Shown here: positions 22,793-32,690 of the stretch, in pieces | Layout of the letters: each line of letters begins with the position of its first letter | Numbering within the stretch: position 1 is the stretch's first letter | Source: Tachypleus tridentatus | Lineage: Eukaryota > Arthropoda > Merostomata > Xiphosura > Limulidae | NCBI RefSeq assembly: GCF_004210375.1 | Contig: NC_134827.1 | Location: forward strand, 105,261,285 to 105,325,284 | Direction of reading: 5' to 3' | Length of the DNA: 64,000 nucleotides | Notes under the pieces: generated by a model | The model's input: only the letters and a program-made list of their open reading frames with translations | Database searches by the model: none | Told to the model about the DNA's origin: nothing | Translations under genes and position numbers: made by a program

Positions 22793-23066
22793 GTCCGGCA
22801 TGACCTGATGACTGGCACATCCGACTTGGGTCTTTGACTGCAGGTTGCCGGATCAAGCCTCGTCACCAAACGTCCTCGCTCTCTAAGCTGTGAGGTCGGT
22901 GTAATATGTTGGTCAATCCCACTATCCGTTGGTGAAGAGTGTCAAAGAGTTGGCGGTGGGTGATGTTGGTCATTTGCCTTTCTTATGGTCTATCACTTCA
23001 AAGTTAGACTTAGCTATTACAAATACTATTCGAGTAGATTTGTGCAAAATTCAATAAAAACAAAAC
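22793..23066 (+). mobile_element. SINE family A copy, old
   Basis: GTCCGGCATGACCTGATGAC, GGTTGCCGGATCAAGCC, CAATCCCACTATCCGTTGG, AGTTGGCGGTGGGTGATG and a degenerate tail ending AATTCAATAAAAACAAAAC. Diverged along its full length, so among the oldest copies here. Confidence 0.82.
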
Positions 23067-23297
23067 ATTCTACACTTTAATTTGTATTCTAGTATTATAG
23101 TTAAACTAACATGCTCTTTTACTGCAGCGCTGAGCTGTGAATTGAAGTTCAAGATTCGAGAAAGCTCTCTCAGACAACCGAGCTTCCTCTGGAGGTGACG
23201 TCAGGAAATTCCAACGATTAATCACCTTTCTCGTTTAAAATGTTTGAAAAGATAATTTTTCACAAAGGTTTCAAGAAACAGTTTTACGAATTTACGG

Positions 23298-23298
<1 letters not shown>

Positions 23299-23325
<27 letters not shown>
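23299..23325 (+). repeat. TA microsatellite, left flank of Tc1 element
   Basis: A run of about 13 TA repeats ends exactly at the left terminal inverted repeat. The right end of the transposon is also followed by TA repeats, then TG repeats. Confidence 0.95.
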
Positions 23326-23328
<3 letters not shown>

Positions 23329-24802
23329 TCTTCAAAACAAGAAACGCAAAAGGGATATTTTTTTTATTTTAAAGAGAAATATATGTAATAACGTTACAAG
23401 CTCAGAGTATGTGATGTTACACGTGTTAAGGCACTGATTGTCAGACCAAAATGACAATAAAAGTTGTGCACTTTGAAAACGGAGGAAAACATCGGATTTT
23501 TCGCCAAAACGCATGCGTGTCCAATAAAGTTGTTTGAGAAATCTGCATGCTCTGCAAGTGCAACATGTGCAAAATCCCTATAAAAGTGGCGGGTTCTCGA
23601 TTTCCATAGCTCAGTGTTAAGCCACCGACACGCAATACAGTTACGCCAAGAATGACTGAAGCACAACGCAACAACGCCATTGGTCGTTTAGAAGCAGGCG
23701 AATCTCGATCAGATATTGGCAGAGCTGTGAATGTTCACCCAAGCACCATCACAAGGCTATGGAATCGTCACCAACAACATGGATCAACTCGTGACCGTCC
23801 ACGATCTGGCAGACCTCGTGTGACCACGCCCGCACAAGATCGCTACATCCGGTTACGTCACTTTCGAGATAGGACCACCACTGCGACGTCTACTACCTCA
23901 ACCATACCAGGGCTGCGTAGGATTTCCGATCAGACCGTACGCAACCGTCTACGAGATGCAGGAATCCGACCTCGACGTCCAGTCAGAGGCGTCATCCTCG
24001 CCCAGCAACATCGTCAAACACGGCTGCAGTGGACTCGGGCACATCGGGTATGGCCTCATCGACGATGGAGGCATGTTTGGTTCAGCGATGAATCACGTTT
24101 TATGCTTCGTAGGCAGGATGGAAGGACCCGTGTTTACCGTCTCCGAGGTGAACGTTTTGCAGCAAACTGTGTGCAGGATGTTGACAGATTTGGTGGTGGC
24201 AGCGTCATGATGTGGGCTGCCATCGCCTACAATGCCAGAACAGACCTTTTGCACATTCGAGAGAATCTTACGGCTCAACGATACGTCGACGAGATTCTTA
24301 GGCCCCATGTGCAACCCATCATGGTGAACGTCAACGACATTTTTCAACATGACAACGCCCGTCCTCACACAGCCCGACTCACCACTGTCTTCTTGAGATA
24401 CCACAACATCAACGTTCTTCCCTGGCCCTCCATATCACCAGATTTAAACCCCATCGAACGTCTTTGGGACGAGTTGGACCGACGTCAGCGACAGCGACAA
24501 CCTCAACCGCAGACTCTACCTCAGCTTGCAGCAGCTTTGCAGGCTGAGTGGACAGCCATTCCACAGGATGTGATTCGTCATCTCATTGCTTCCATGAGCA
24601 GGAGATGCCAAGCAGTTATTGATGCTCACGGGGGGCATACTCGTTATTGACGTTGAGTGAGCGTGGACTTCGCCTTTGCAGACTTTGGATGTTCAGCAGT
24701 GAATGTGCAAAGTTTCACACATGTCATACAGAACTACCCGGAATAAACTTGTTAACAATTTGTCTCATATTTTGCCTTTTGCGTTTCTCTTTTTGAAGAG
24801 TG
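23326..24802 (+). mobile_element. Complete Tc1-like DNA transposon, 1477 bp
   Basis: Terminal inverted repeats of 28 bp flank one intact transposase gene. Left (23326-23353) begins CACTCTTCAAAACAAG; right (24775-24802), reverse-complemented, begins CACTCTTCAAAAAGAG. They differ at 2 of 28 positions. Both ends lie in TA repeats, in keeping with Tc1/mariner insertion at TA. Length and layout are those of an autonomous Tc1-type element. Intact ends and an open frame suggest recent arrival. Its GC content is clearly higher than that of the flanks. Confidence 0.95.
23652..24650 (+). CDS. Tc1-family transposase (DD34E)
   Basis: The 332-residue enzyme would cut the element out and rejoin it at a TA dinucleotide in the nucleus. 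Residues 1-45 form a helix-turn-helix for binding the terminal repeats (EAGESRSDIGRAV, HPSTITRLW). A GRPR-type AT-hook motif lies at about 53-56 and a second helix-turn-helix at about 90-106. The catalytic residues are visible: D146 in WFSDESRF, D234 in FQHDNARPH and E269 in NPIERLWDE. The last two are separated by 34 residues, the Tc1 spacing. The GGGSVMMW glycine-rich stretch is present at 181-188. Length is normal for the family, and there are no stops or frameshifts. The first ATG is the start: it gives the usual N-terminus, 298 bp inside the left repeat. Smaller frames at 23956 and 24093 are shadows. Confidence 0.96.
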   Translation: MTEAQRNNAIGRLEAGESRSDIGRAVNVHPSTITRLWNRHQQHGSTRDRPRSGRPRVTTPAQDRYIRLRHFRDRTTTATSTTSTIPGLRRISDQTVRNRLRDAGIRPRRPVRGVILAQQHRQTRLQWTRAHRVWPHRRWRHVWFSDESRFMLRRQDGRTRVYRLRGERFAANCVQDVDRFGGGSVMMWAAIAYNARTDLLHIRENLTAQRYVDEILRPHVQPIMVNVNDIFQHDNARPHTARLTTVFLRYHNINVLPWPSISPDLNPIERLWDELDRRQRQRQPQPQTLPQLAAALQAEWTAIPQDVIRHLIASMSRRCQAVIDAHGGHTRY

Positions 24803-24804
24803 TG

Positions 24805-24847
<43 letters not shown>
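24803..24847 (+). repeat. TA/TG microsatellite, right flank of Tc1 element
   Basis: TGTATATATATATATATG followed by about 13 TG repeats. Together with the left run it marks the insertion site of the transposon. Confidence 0.92.
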
Positions 24848-25263
24848 TGTAGGATTCCAAAGACGATTCCCACAGAAAGCAGACGATCCCAATAGTTTCT
24901 AGTAGTTTTAAGCAACTCTGAAAACAAAACTTAACTGCAAATTTCCGTGGCTCGTTTTTAATAGACTGAAGTTTATGTTAAGCAAAGGAACTTATCAAGT
25001 TTTTTCGTGTAATTTATGGCTGTAAGGATATTTGTCTCTGGTCTCAAACACGGGGAGAGAAATGAACTTGGAATTCTCGTTTGAATTAGTAAGTATAATT
25101 AGGTAATTTAAAACTTTATATTTTCTTTAGAGAGTAATGTGTTTCTGTCGTGTTAGAATTGGGGGGCGTCTACTATTCTGTTTTGTGAAAATATATTGAA
25201 ATTCCTTTTGGCATTTTAAACCTAAGCAGTAAATGAATATAACAACAGAGATTCATAAAGTAA
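24848..25263. other. Unique sequence, no gene seen
   Basis: AT-rich single-copy DNA between the Tc1 element and the 42-bp array. No splice-flanked frame or repeat found. Confidence 0.45.
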
Positions 25264-26053
25264 GGAGTAGTGAACTGTAAAACAGACCACAGGTGACACA
25301 CTAGTGAGTTGTAAATTATACAACAGACCACAGGTGACACACTAGTTCACTAGTGAGTTCACCAATTCAGTAGTGAGTAGTGAATTATAGAACAGACCAC
25401 ATGTGACATTGGGGAGTAGTGAACTGTAAAACAGACCAACAGGTGACACACTACTCAGTTGTGAACTGTAGAACAGACCAACAGGTGACACACTACAGAG
25501 TAGTGAACTGTAGAACAGACCACATGTGACACACTACAAAGTAGTGAATTGTAGAACAGACCAACAGGTGACACACTACTCAGTAGTGAACTGTGGAACA
25601 GACCAACACGTGACACACTACTCAGTAGTGAACTGTAGAACAGACCAACAGGTGACACACTACAGAGTAGTGAACTGTAGAACAGACCACATGTGACACA
25701 CTAAAGAGTAGTGAACTGTAGAACAGACCAACAGGTGACACACTACTCAGTTGTGAACTGTAGAACAGACCAACAGGTGACACACTACAGAGTAGTGAAC
25801 TGTAGAACAGACCACATGTGACACACTACAAAGTAGTGAACTGTAGAACAGACCAACAGGTGACACACTACTCAGTAGTGAACTGTGGAACAGACCAACA
25901 CGTGACACACTACTCAGTAGTGAACTGTAGAACAGACCAACAGGTGACACACTACAGAGTAGTGAACTGTAGAACAGACCACATGTGACACACTAAAGAG
26001 TAGTGAACTGTAGAACAGACCAACACGTGACACACTACTGAGTAGTGAACTGT
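25264..26053 (+). repeat. About 42-bp minisatellite, about 19 copies
   Basis: The unit reads AGTAGTGAACTGTAGAACAG, ACCAACAGGTGACACAC, TACTC; some units are 40-41 bp, with CCACATG in place of CCAACAGG. A seven-unit block of 292 bp is duplicated: 25444-25735 and 25736-26027 are nearly identical, including rare variants such as GTGGAACAG and CAACACGTGAC. Minus-strand frames at 25455 and 25747 are the same peptide from the two blocks and are by-products. Confidence 0.95.
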
Positions 26054-26070
26054 GTTTACGCACGAGGACA

Positions 26071-26194
26071 GCCTCCCGTTAGTACAGCGGTAAGTCTAAG
26101 GATGTACAACGCTAAAATCAGGGATTCGATTCCCTTCGGTGGGTTCAACAGATAGCCCGATATGGCTTTGCTATAAGAAAACACACACACACAC
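26071..26194 (+). mobile_element. SINE family B copy with target-site duplication
   Basis: Complete copy from CCTCCCGTTAGTACAGCGG to a CACACACAC tail. Flanks read CACGAGGACAG on the left and CACGTGGACAG on the right, matching at 10 of 11 positions, as left by LINE-driven insertion. It landed at the edge of the 42-bp array. Confidence 0.92.
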
Positions 26195-26536
26195 GTGGAC
26201 AGATTAATGGTAATGTGGAGAACGTGCAGTCTGTTGTGTCATAACCTTAGTGCTTTAACCTCTGTGCTGTTAATATCGGCAGAGATGTTTTATTACACTC
26301 TTATTATTGTAATGATATAACAACAACATTCATCCACTACAAACTGCCACCAAAGAGAAACAAGTGAAGTATATCGGAACTTTAACACTAGTAAACACGC
26401 CTTAAACCAAATTGTTACTTCGTTTGCTCAAACTCACTTTCAAATAATTAATAGTTTCAGTAATAGAACAGTCGTTCTCAACGCTCTTGGCTGAGTGGGG
26501 AAAGATAAACGTTTACAACTGCAGCAGAACAAGTTG
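26195..26536. other. Unique sequence, no gene seen
   Basis: Single-copy AT-rich sequence between two family B SINEs of opposite orientation. Nothing recognised. Confidence 0.45.
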
Positions 26537-26709
26537 GTTTGTGTGTTTTTCTTTTAGCAAAGCCACAAAGGCTATCTGCTCAGCCCACTAAATGTGTGTT
26601 TTTCTTTTAGCAAAGCCACAAAGGCTATCTACTCAGTCCACCGAGGGGAATCGAACCCCTGATTTTAGCGTTGTAAATCCGGAGACATACCGCTGTACTA
26701 GCGGGGGGC
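26537..26709 (-). mobile_element. SINE family B copy with duplicated 3' end
   Basis: Minus strand. The last 50 or so bases of the element (TGTGTGTTTTTCTTTTAGC, AAAGCCACAAAGGCTATC) occur twice in tandem, at 26541 and 26593, both with the unusual ACAAAGGCTATC wording. The rest runs on to ACCGCTGTACTAGCGGGG. A local duplication after insertion is the simplest reading. Confidence 0.9.
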
Positions 26710-26948
26710 GAACAAGTTGGTAAACTAAACATAATCTGTTATTTATCCGTATAATTTATTTAGCACTTTACATAACAAATATTAAGATGAATTATAGAAT
26801 AGAAGATTCTATTTCTATAATACATGAGATTTGTAATTAAAAGCAAAAGCCAACAAAACGTCAGAAAAGTCTTTAAAATAAATATATATATATATAATGA
26901 AAATGTTAAAGAGATTTCACGACACATTGTACTCTGGACCAGATGATT

Positions 26949-27209
26949 GTTTATTTGTTTTTGAATTTCGCGCAAAACTACTCGAGAGCTATCTACGCTG
27001 ACCGTCCCTAATTTTGCAGTGTAAGACTAGAGGGAAGGCAGCTAGTCATCACCACCCACCGCCAACTCTTGGGCTACTCTTTTATTAACGAATAATGGGA
27101 TTGATCGTAACATTATAACGCCCCCTCGGCTGAAAAGGCGAGCATGTTTGGTGCGACGGGGATGAACCCACAACCCTCAGATTACGAATCCACCTGGCCA
27201 TGCCGGGCC
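26949..27209 (-). mobile_element. SINE family A copy
   Basis: Minus strand from TTTGTTTTTGAATTTCGCG to GGCCATGCCGGGCCC. A gap around the B box (GGGGATGAACCCAC) and loss of some 10 bases at the anticodon arm (ACGAATCCACC) mark a slightly decayed copy. Confidence 0.92.
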
Positions 27210-27910
27210 CTGGGCCAGGTAAACCAAATGGTCAACTTTTACTTGGCGTCAACAATGGCTGTGGTGTTGGGTGTTTTTTGTTTTGTCTTTTGCTTGTTTT
27301 TTAACATATACATATATTACATAATTTTTAAGCTAAAACAAAACGCAATAAAATTGAACAAAATACGCTGTACAAACTTAACGTGGGATTATGAAAAGTA
27401 TCCTAAGTTTTGGAGGTGATTCTGGAAGTAGGCCCCACATTGCGATGGGTATACACCATCTATCAGTCTTAACCTCCAATTCGGTAGTCTTGTATAAGAA
27501 ATAGACATAATTAGATTAGAAATTAGGAGAGCGAGATGTGGGTGCTGGAACCCACAACGTTTCACATCTATATCACCTTCCACTGCTTGCAAACAGTTGT
27601 GGGAAGATGACTGCTCTCCCAAGTTAAAATAAGGAAAAGATAAAACAAAATATATAAAATAAAGTAAAAAATAAGGTATTACCATTTGGGATTAAGTAAG
27701 ATGAATATATACCTATGCATATTAAGTTTGTAACTGTAGTATTTTAAAAGTATATCTGGTTCAAGGTTACTTTGATTGATAAAATATAAATATAAAGATT
27801 AGGGCTAGTGGTTATGCCGGGCCTACCTGCATATGTAACCGTTCTGACTGAATTACTGTAGTTTTAATGTTAATATTTTAAAACTTGAAGGTTTCTGCTT
27901 TCGAAATATG
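27210..27910. other. Unique sequence, no gene recognised
   Basis: AT-rich. A fragment GGTTATGCCGGGCC at 27810-27825 is the very start of a family A SINE. A 98-codon minus-strand frame (27389-27685) has no recognisable domain. Confidence 0.4.
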
Positions 27911-28037
27911 CCCCCCCCCAGTGGCTCAGCGGTGTGTCTGCGGACTTACAACGCTAAAAACCGGGTTTCGATACCCGTGGTTGGCAGAGTAGAGATAGCT
28001 CATTGTGTAGCTTTGTGCTTAATTCAAAACAACAACT
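27911..28037 (+). mobile_element. SINE family C copy, full length
   Basis: Reference copy for family C: CCCCCAGTGGCTCAGCGG, GTCTGCGGACTTACAACGC, TAAAAACCGGGTTTCGATAC, CCGTGGTTGGCAGAG, AGCTCATTGTGTAGC, TTTGTGCTTAATTC and an AAAACAAC tail. The head resembles family B, the tail family A. Confidence 0.9.
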
Positions 28038-28102
28038 TTTGAAATAACAGTTCAAACTATTATTAGTCATGAAAAATTGAGTTAATATGTATAATTATGC
28101 AG

Positions 28103-28147
28103 GTCTGCGAATTGGAGCTAATATGGATACATATCTGGGTACCACCC
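28103..28147 (+). repeat. Detached unit of the 36-bp array
   Basis: GGTCTGCGAATTGGAGC, TAATATGGATACATATC is one diverged unit of the array that resumes at 28283, on the other side of a family C SINE. Confidence 0.7.
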
Positions 28148-28149
28148 AT

Positions 28150-28268
28150 CCCCCGTGGTACAGCGGTTATAATTACAGACTTACAACGCTAGAAACCGGA
28201 GTTCGGTGGCCGTGGTAAGCAGAACACAGATAATCCATCATGTATATTTGTGCTTGGTTACAAATAAG
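28150..28268 (+). mobile_element. SINE family C copy inside a minisatellite
   Basis: CCCCGTGGTACAGCGGTTAT, GACTTACAACGCTAGAAACC, GGCCGTGGTAAGCAGAACAC, TTTGTGCTTGGTTACAAAT. It separates one array unit on its left from the main 36-bp array on its right. Confidence 0.85.
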
Positions 28269-28282
28269 TTTAAAAAGTATCA

Positions 28283-28811
28283 AAGTCTACATGTTGGAGA
28301 TAATATGGACACATTGAGGTCTACATGTTGGAGTTAATATGGACACATTGAGGTCTACATGTTGGAGTTAATATGGACACATATTGAGGTCTACATGTTG
28401 GAGTTAATATGGACACATATTGAGGTCTACATGTTGGAGTTAAAATGGACACATTGATGTCTACATGTTGGAGTTAATATGGACACATATTTAGGTCTAC
28501 ATGTTGGAGTTAATATGGACACATTGAGGTCTACATGTTGGAGATAATATGGACACATATTTAGGTCTACATGTTGGAGTTAATATGGAGACATATTTAG
28601 ATCTACATGTTGGAGTTAATATTGATACATATTGAGGTCTACATGTTGGAGTTAATATGGACACATATTGAGGTCTACATGTTGGAGTTAATATGGACAC
28701 ATTGAGGTCTACATGTTGGAGTTAATATGGACACATATTTAGGTCTAAATGTTGGAGTTAATATGGATACATATTGAGGTCTACATATTGGAGTTAATGT
28801 GGATACATATT
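28283..28811 (+). repeat. 34/36-bp minisatellite, about 15 copies
   Basis: The unit is GGTCTACATGTTGGAGTTAA then TATGGACACATATTGA; a two-base deletion (ACATTGA for ACATATTGA) gives a 34-bp form that alternates irregularly with the 36-bp form. The minus-strand frame across it is a by-product. The same unit reappears, diverged, at 30244-30510. Confidence 0.94.
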
Positions 28812-28979
28812 CGATGACAAAAGTTTCTTTGAAAGTTATGGTTACAGACTAGTTAATGGGGTTATAGTGTTAAAGACGGGAGAGTGGCTTTATATATATA
28901 ATCTGAGTTATATCCTGAAGTTGAGGATATCAAGGATAACAGTGAGGACATTGAATGCTATTAGTGGATATAAAGAGAA

Positions 28980-29875
28980 AAGACATTTAGTGTGAATTGA
29001 TCGCATATCACCAGATGTTACTGATGAAACTTTACAATGATATTAGGATATCAGCTGTTAATGACGTCATAATTATAGGTGACTTTAACTGTAGACATAA
29101 TGATAGTGACATGCTAGAGCCAAACCATGAGGGTGAAAAGTTTCTTTAAATTTTTCATGATGGGTTTCTTCACCAGTTGGTCAGGGAACCCACTAGAAAC
29201 AATGATTATTCAGTAAGTTGGACTGATAAATGGCTAATGGGTTTTAATTATGGTAAATGCAAGATATTGCATGTGGGATAACTTAATTTGGATTATTAGT
29301 ATAATTTGGATGTTATGGAAGAAAGAGATCACTCTCTAAACCTATCCAAGTACTGTACTGTTGTTAGTGATAGGTCAAATAGAAATTTATGTTGTACCTG
29401 CATAAATACTTTGTGCAAGTCTAAGGAGGTTGTAATATAATTTTATTGTGTAGCTCATTGGTTAGGCCACAGTTAGAGTATTGTGTTCAGTCTTGGGCTC
29501 CTTACCTTAGGAAAGGCATTGAATTGTTGGAGAAGATTCATGGTAGAGTTTGGTGTCTGGGACGGAGAGGTTGTCATGTGAAACTTTTCTCTTCAAAAAG
29601 AGAAAAGTTAGGAAGGATCTGACTGGAGTGTTTAAGTCTGTAACAGATATGAATGGTGTTGATAGGTCATCTTTTTTTTGTATTTAACAGTGAGAATAGT
29701 AGGACTATGTGAAACAGATATAACTTTTGGTGGGTTAGGACTCATCTTCATTTAAGACCGTTTTATTTTTCTAAGAGGGTGGTTCATTGGCCTATGGAAT
29801 GGACTCTCTTCAGATGTTGTAGTGGAAGTAAAATTAAATGAGTTTTAAAAAATGCTTGATACGTATATGGATTAT
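28980..29875 (+). pseudogene. CR1-type LINE fragment (endonuclease plus RT C-terminus)
   Basis: An endonuclease core is readable: IIIGDFNCRHND at 29068-29105, then HDGFLHQLVREPTR near 29155-29200, with one in-frame stop between them. It is joined directly to a reverse-transcriptase thumb region (DKWLMGFNYGKCKILHVG at about 29225-29278) and a C-terminal part (RPQLEYCVQSWAP near 29464-29502, then RKGIELLEKIHGR). The RT palm with its catalytic Asp pair is missing, so a deletion of about 1 kb or more is inferred. Frames are broken by several stops and shifts. Such LINEs are likely partners for the SINEs. The element interrupts the 36-bp array. Confidence 0.8.
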
Positions 29876-29886
29876 AAGAGCTTCAA

Positions 29887-30150
29887 ACTGTTCGGTGTCG
29901 TAGACGAGATAACTCGTCCAAGCCGATCGGTAACACAGTGCCACGGACGAGTTAATTCGTTCTCAATAATACCTAACGTCAACGCTAGACGTCAGCACCA
30001 TACATGCATTTGACCTACTTACATATTGTTTCACTTTCGAACCAAAATGGCGCCACGAAAAAGGTTGCAAAATGAAGAAGCATTAGAGTTGTATTTTGAA
30101 CTTGGTTCGGAGTTGTATTGTAGCAGCTGAAATACTTGGCAGTCAACAGG
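29887..30150 (+). mobile_element. piggyBac-type MITE, copy 1 (264 bp)
   Basis: The right end is flanked by TTAA (30151-30154), and the left by TCAA (29883-29886), a one-base decay of TTAA. The right terminus reversed reads CCTGTTGACTGCC, imperfectly matching the better-kept left end of copy 2 (CCCGTTCAGTGCC). Inside, an ATG at 30048 opens 25 codons beginning MAPRKRLQNEEALELYFE, resembling a transposase N-terminus cut short. The strong pair AACTCGTCCAAGCC and GACGAGTTAATTCG forms a subterminal inverted repeat. A second copy lies at 56766. Confidence 0.7.
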
Positions 30151-30243
30151 TTAAGGGATTTTTTTTGTTTTTAAGTTAATTTAGTTTAGAATGTGGAATA
30201 ACCAAGATGGACCGATAGGTCCCATATTGTCCCAAAATATTGT

Positions 30244-30510
30244 GTTATATCTACGTATTGGATTTAATATTTATACATATCCAGATCTACATATTGGAGT
30301 TAATATTTATACATATCCAGATTTACGTATTGGAGTTAATATTTATACATATCCACATCTACGTACTGAAGTTAATATGTGTACTTATCGAGGCCTACGT
30401 GTTATAATTAATTAATATATATATGATTGGTGTTTCTACGTGTTGGAGTTAATACGTATATATGAATTGTATTTCTACGTGTTGGTGTTAATACGTATAT
30501 ATGATTGGTG
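30244..30510 (+). repeat. Diverged continuation of the 36-bp array, about 7 units
   Basis: Units such as ATCTACATATTGGAGTTAA, TATTTATACATATCCAG match the 28283-28811 array in phase and orientation. The right-most units drift to CTACGTGTTGGAGTTAATAC with TATATATGA spacers. Best read as the far side of one ancestral array split by the LINE and the MITE. Confidence 0.8.
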
Positions 30511-31048
30511 TTTTACAATTCTTGTTTCTACAAATTAATGTGTCTTCTATCACAGTTAATGTTTCCAGAACATTTCACCAAAAGAAGAGCTTATATTCAA
30601 CAACACAAGAGTGAAAATTTGGTTTATCATTTGTTTTTAAATTCAGCGAACGTTTCTCTCACCAGTAGTTCGTTTTTTCGTTGGTAAACAAGATAGTTAT
30701 TGAACATACATACTAATTATGTTAATGTATGTTTGTGTTAGACACATTCTGATATAGACATAAAACATATAGTTTTAAGTGAGTGTTTATAATGTTTTGC
30801 ATTCTCTGGGAAATTAATACACAACTTGTTAAGTTATTCTATTTGGTTCAAATGTACAGTCTTTCACTAACCCTAAAATACTCGACATGTTTGAGTGTTG
30901 TTGGTTTCATTGGCATTGCGTTACATCTTAGATCAATTATCGTTACAAAAAAAAAGAAATATATATATATATGCAAAAAATGCAACCTCAGCACACATTA
31001 TTTGCAAGACAAAGACATACTGACATCTATGCACAAAAGCTTCTATAA

Positions 31049-31324
31049 TATATCATTTCCAAGGCAACACAGAAGTCGTGTATAGTCAAATTTGAATTGT
31101 CATATTGTGATTATGCAAAGCCCAAAACGACTGAAGAACCCGTTCTGGGGCCGTCAACGCAGACAGACGAGACATGTAGACACGTTTCTAAACCTTTTTT
31201 ATTCATGCAGGATTGCGAGGACCATTACGTACGTTTGTGGATATGGGAACGTGCAGCTTCCACGAGGGACAGCAGAAAATACATAATGCGTTTCATAGAC
31301 TTGCTTGAATTAATGGATGGATAA
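31049..31324 (+). CDS. Unrecognised frame, possible exon
   Basis: A 91-codon open frame ends at a TAA at 31322-31324 and has coding-like composition in AT-rich surroundings (LGPSTQTDETCRHVSKP, FMQDCEDHYVRLWIWER, FIDLLELMDG). It has no ATG at its beginning; the first ATG in frame is near 31202. Acceptor-like sites occur at CATTTCCAAG (31063) and, better, at TTTTTTATTCATGCAG (31210), which would start a terminal exon at GATTGCGAGG. No family recognised and no partner exon found; chance is possible. Confidence 0.25.
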   Translation, partial: YIISKATQKSCIVKFELSYCDYAKPKTTEEPVLGPSTQTDETCRHVSKPFLFMQDCEDHYVRLWIWERAASTRDSRKYIMRFIDLLELMDG

Positions 31325-31433
31325 ACGAAATTTCAAAAATTTGAATATGGAAGGTAAAAAGTAAGCTCAACTATAGACCAGCCACACCTTTTAACGAAAA
31401 TATTGATAATAAGTGAATATAAAGAACTAATTT

Positions 31434-31475
31434 AGATAGCCCGAAGTGGCTTTGCATTCTGAAAACACACACACA
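31434..31475 (+). mobile_element. SINE family B 3' fragment
   Basis: AGATAGCCCGAAGTGGC, TTTGCATTCTGAAAACACAC: only the tail and the CA end of the element. Confidence 0.75.
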
Positions 31476-31587
31476 ATAGTTTATATAATTCGACTCGAAA
31501 AAGTCGAATTGCGTGTTATCTCGAACTATGCGAAATTAAGAATGTATAATAACACTTGATTTGTTTTTGTTACGACAGACAATCTTC

Positions 31588-31848
31588 GGCCCGGCATGGC
31601 CAAGTGGGTTGAGGCGTTCGATTCGTAATCTGAGGGTCGCGGGTTCGAATCCCGTTAAAAAACATGCTCGCCCTTTCAGCCGTGGAGGCGTTATAATGTG
31701 ACGGTCAGTCCCACCATTCGTTGATAAAAGAGTAGCCCAAGAGTTGGTGGTGGGTGGTGATGACTAGCTGCCTTCCCTGTAGTTTTACACTGATAAATTA
31801 GGGATAGCTAATGCAAATAGCCCTCGTGTAGCTTTACGCGAAAAAACA
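31588..31848 (+). mobile_element. SINE family A copy, near full length
   Basis: GGCCCGGCATGGCCAAGTGG, GATTCGTAATCTGAGGG, GGGTTCGAATCCCG, all body blocks, and TGTAGCTTTACGCGAAAA at the end. Between head and body ACACC is lost (CCCGTTAAAAAACATGC). Confidence 0.94.
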
Positions 31849-32049
31849 ACTCCCAATGGGGTTCTGCTCCCCATATTGTTTTGAGAGGTGACGAGCTGGA
31901 ACTGATAGAGACAGGCGGTAATGTTGTCGTCACATTCCATAAGTTTTAAAATGTGAAAAAAGTAAGTTGTTTATGTTTTGTTTTCTGGTTGCAATATGTT
32001 TCGTATATTTTTATCATGTTCTATTAATTCAAATTTACTATTTGGTTTG

Positions 32050-32318
32050 GTTTCTTTTGAATTTCGCGCAATGCTACACGAGGGCTATCTGTGCTAGCCG
32101 TCCCCAATTTTTCAGTGTAAGACTAGAGGGATGGCAGCTAGTCATCACCACCCACCACCAACTCTTGGGCTACTCTTTTACCAACAAATAGTGGGATTGA
32201 CCGTCACATTAGAACGCCCCACGGCTGAAAGCGCGAGCATGTTTGATGGGACGGAGATTCGAACCCACAACCCTGGTATTACGAGTGGAGTACCTTAACC
32301 ACCTGCCCATGCCGAACC
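32050..32318 (-). mobile_element. SINE family A copy, near full length
   Basis: Minus strand, from CTTTTGAATTTCGCGC to CCTGCCCATGCCGAACC. All blocks in order. It lies about 200 bp from the plus-strand copy at 31588, so the pair could form a large inverted repeat. Confidence 0.93.
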
Positions 32319-32690
32319 TACTATTTGGTAAAAACAATTTTCCAAATAAGCATTTTATCCAGAAATACAATGATTGGAGAAGGATACCTTTGTGAAGTTT
32401 AGAAGTTTTAAAGTAAGTTTTATCTTTACAGACGTGTAATTAACATTCATAAATAAAGAAAACGAAAACTTCGCGCCCAACTTATTGAAGGTGCTTTCTA
32501 ATTTTATATAAATCGACAGAATGTTAAAGTAAATAAGAACAGGTTATTGTTAACGGTTGTATCACTGTTACCAATATTACATTGTAAACAGAATCTTGTA
32601 AAAAACACAGCCAATCTTGATCGATGATTTACAATAAATTAAAATTACGGTGTTTAATTGTTTTACAGTAAATCTACTGTGTAAGTATTT

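Noticed and set aside
23956..24404. Extra frames inside the Tc1 transposase gene
   Set aside because: Shadows in other frames of a clearly coding, GC-richer gene.
25264..26053. CRISPR-like direct repeats
   Set aside because: Here and in the other arrays whole units repeat head to tail with no unique spacers, and the genome is eukaryotic. These are minisatellites.
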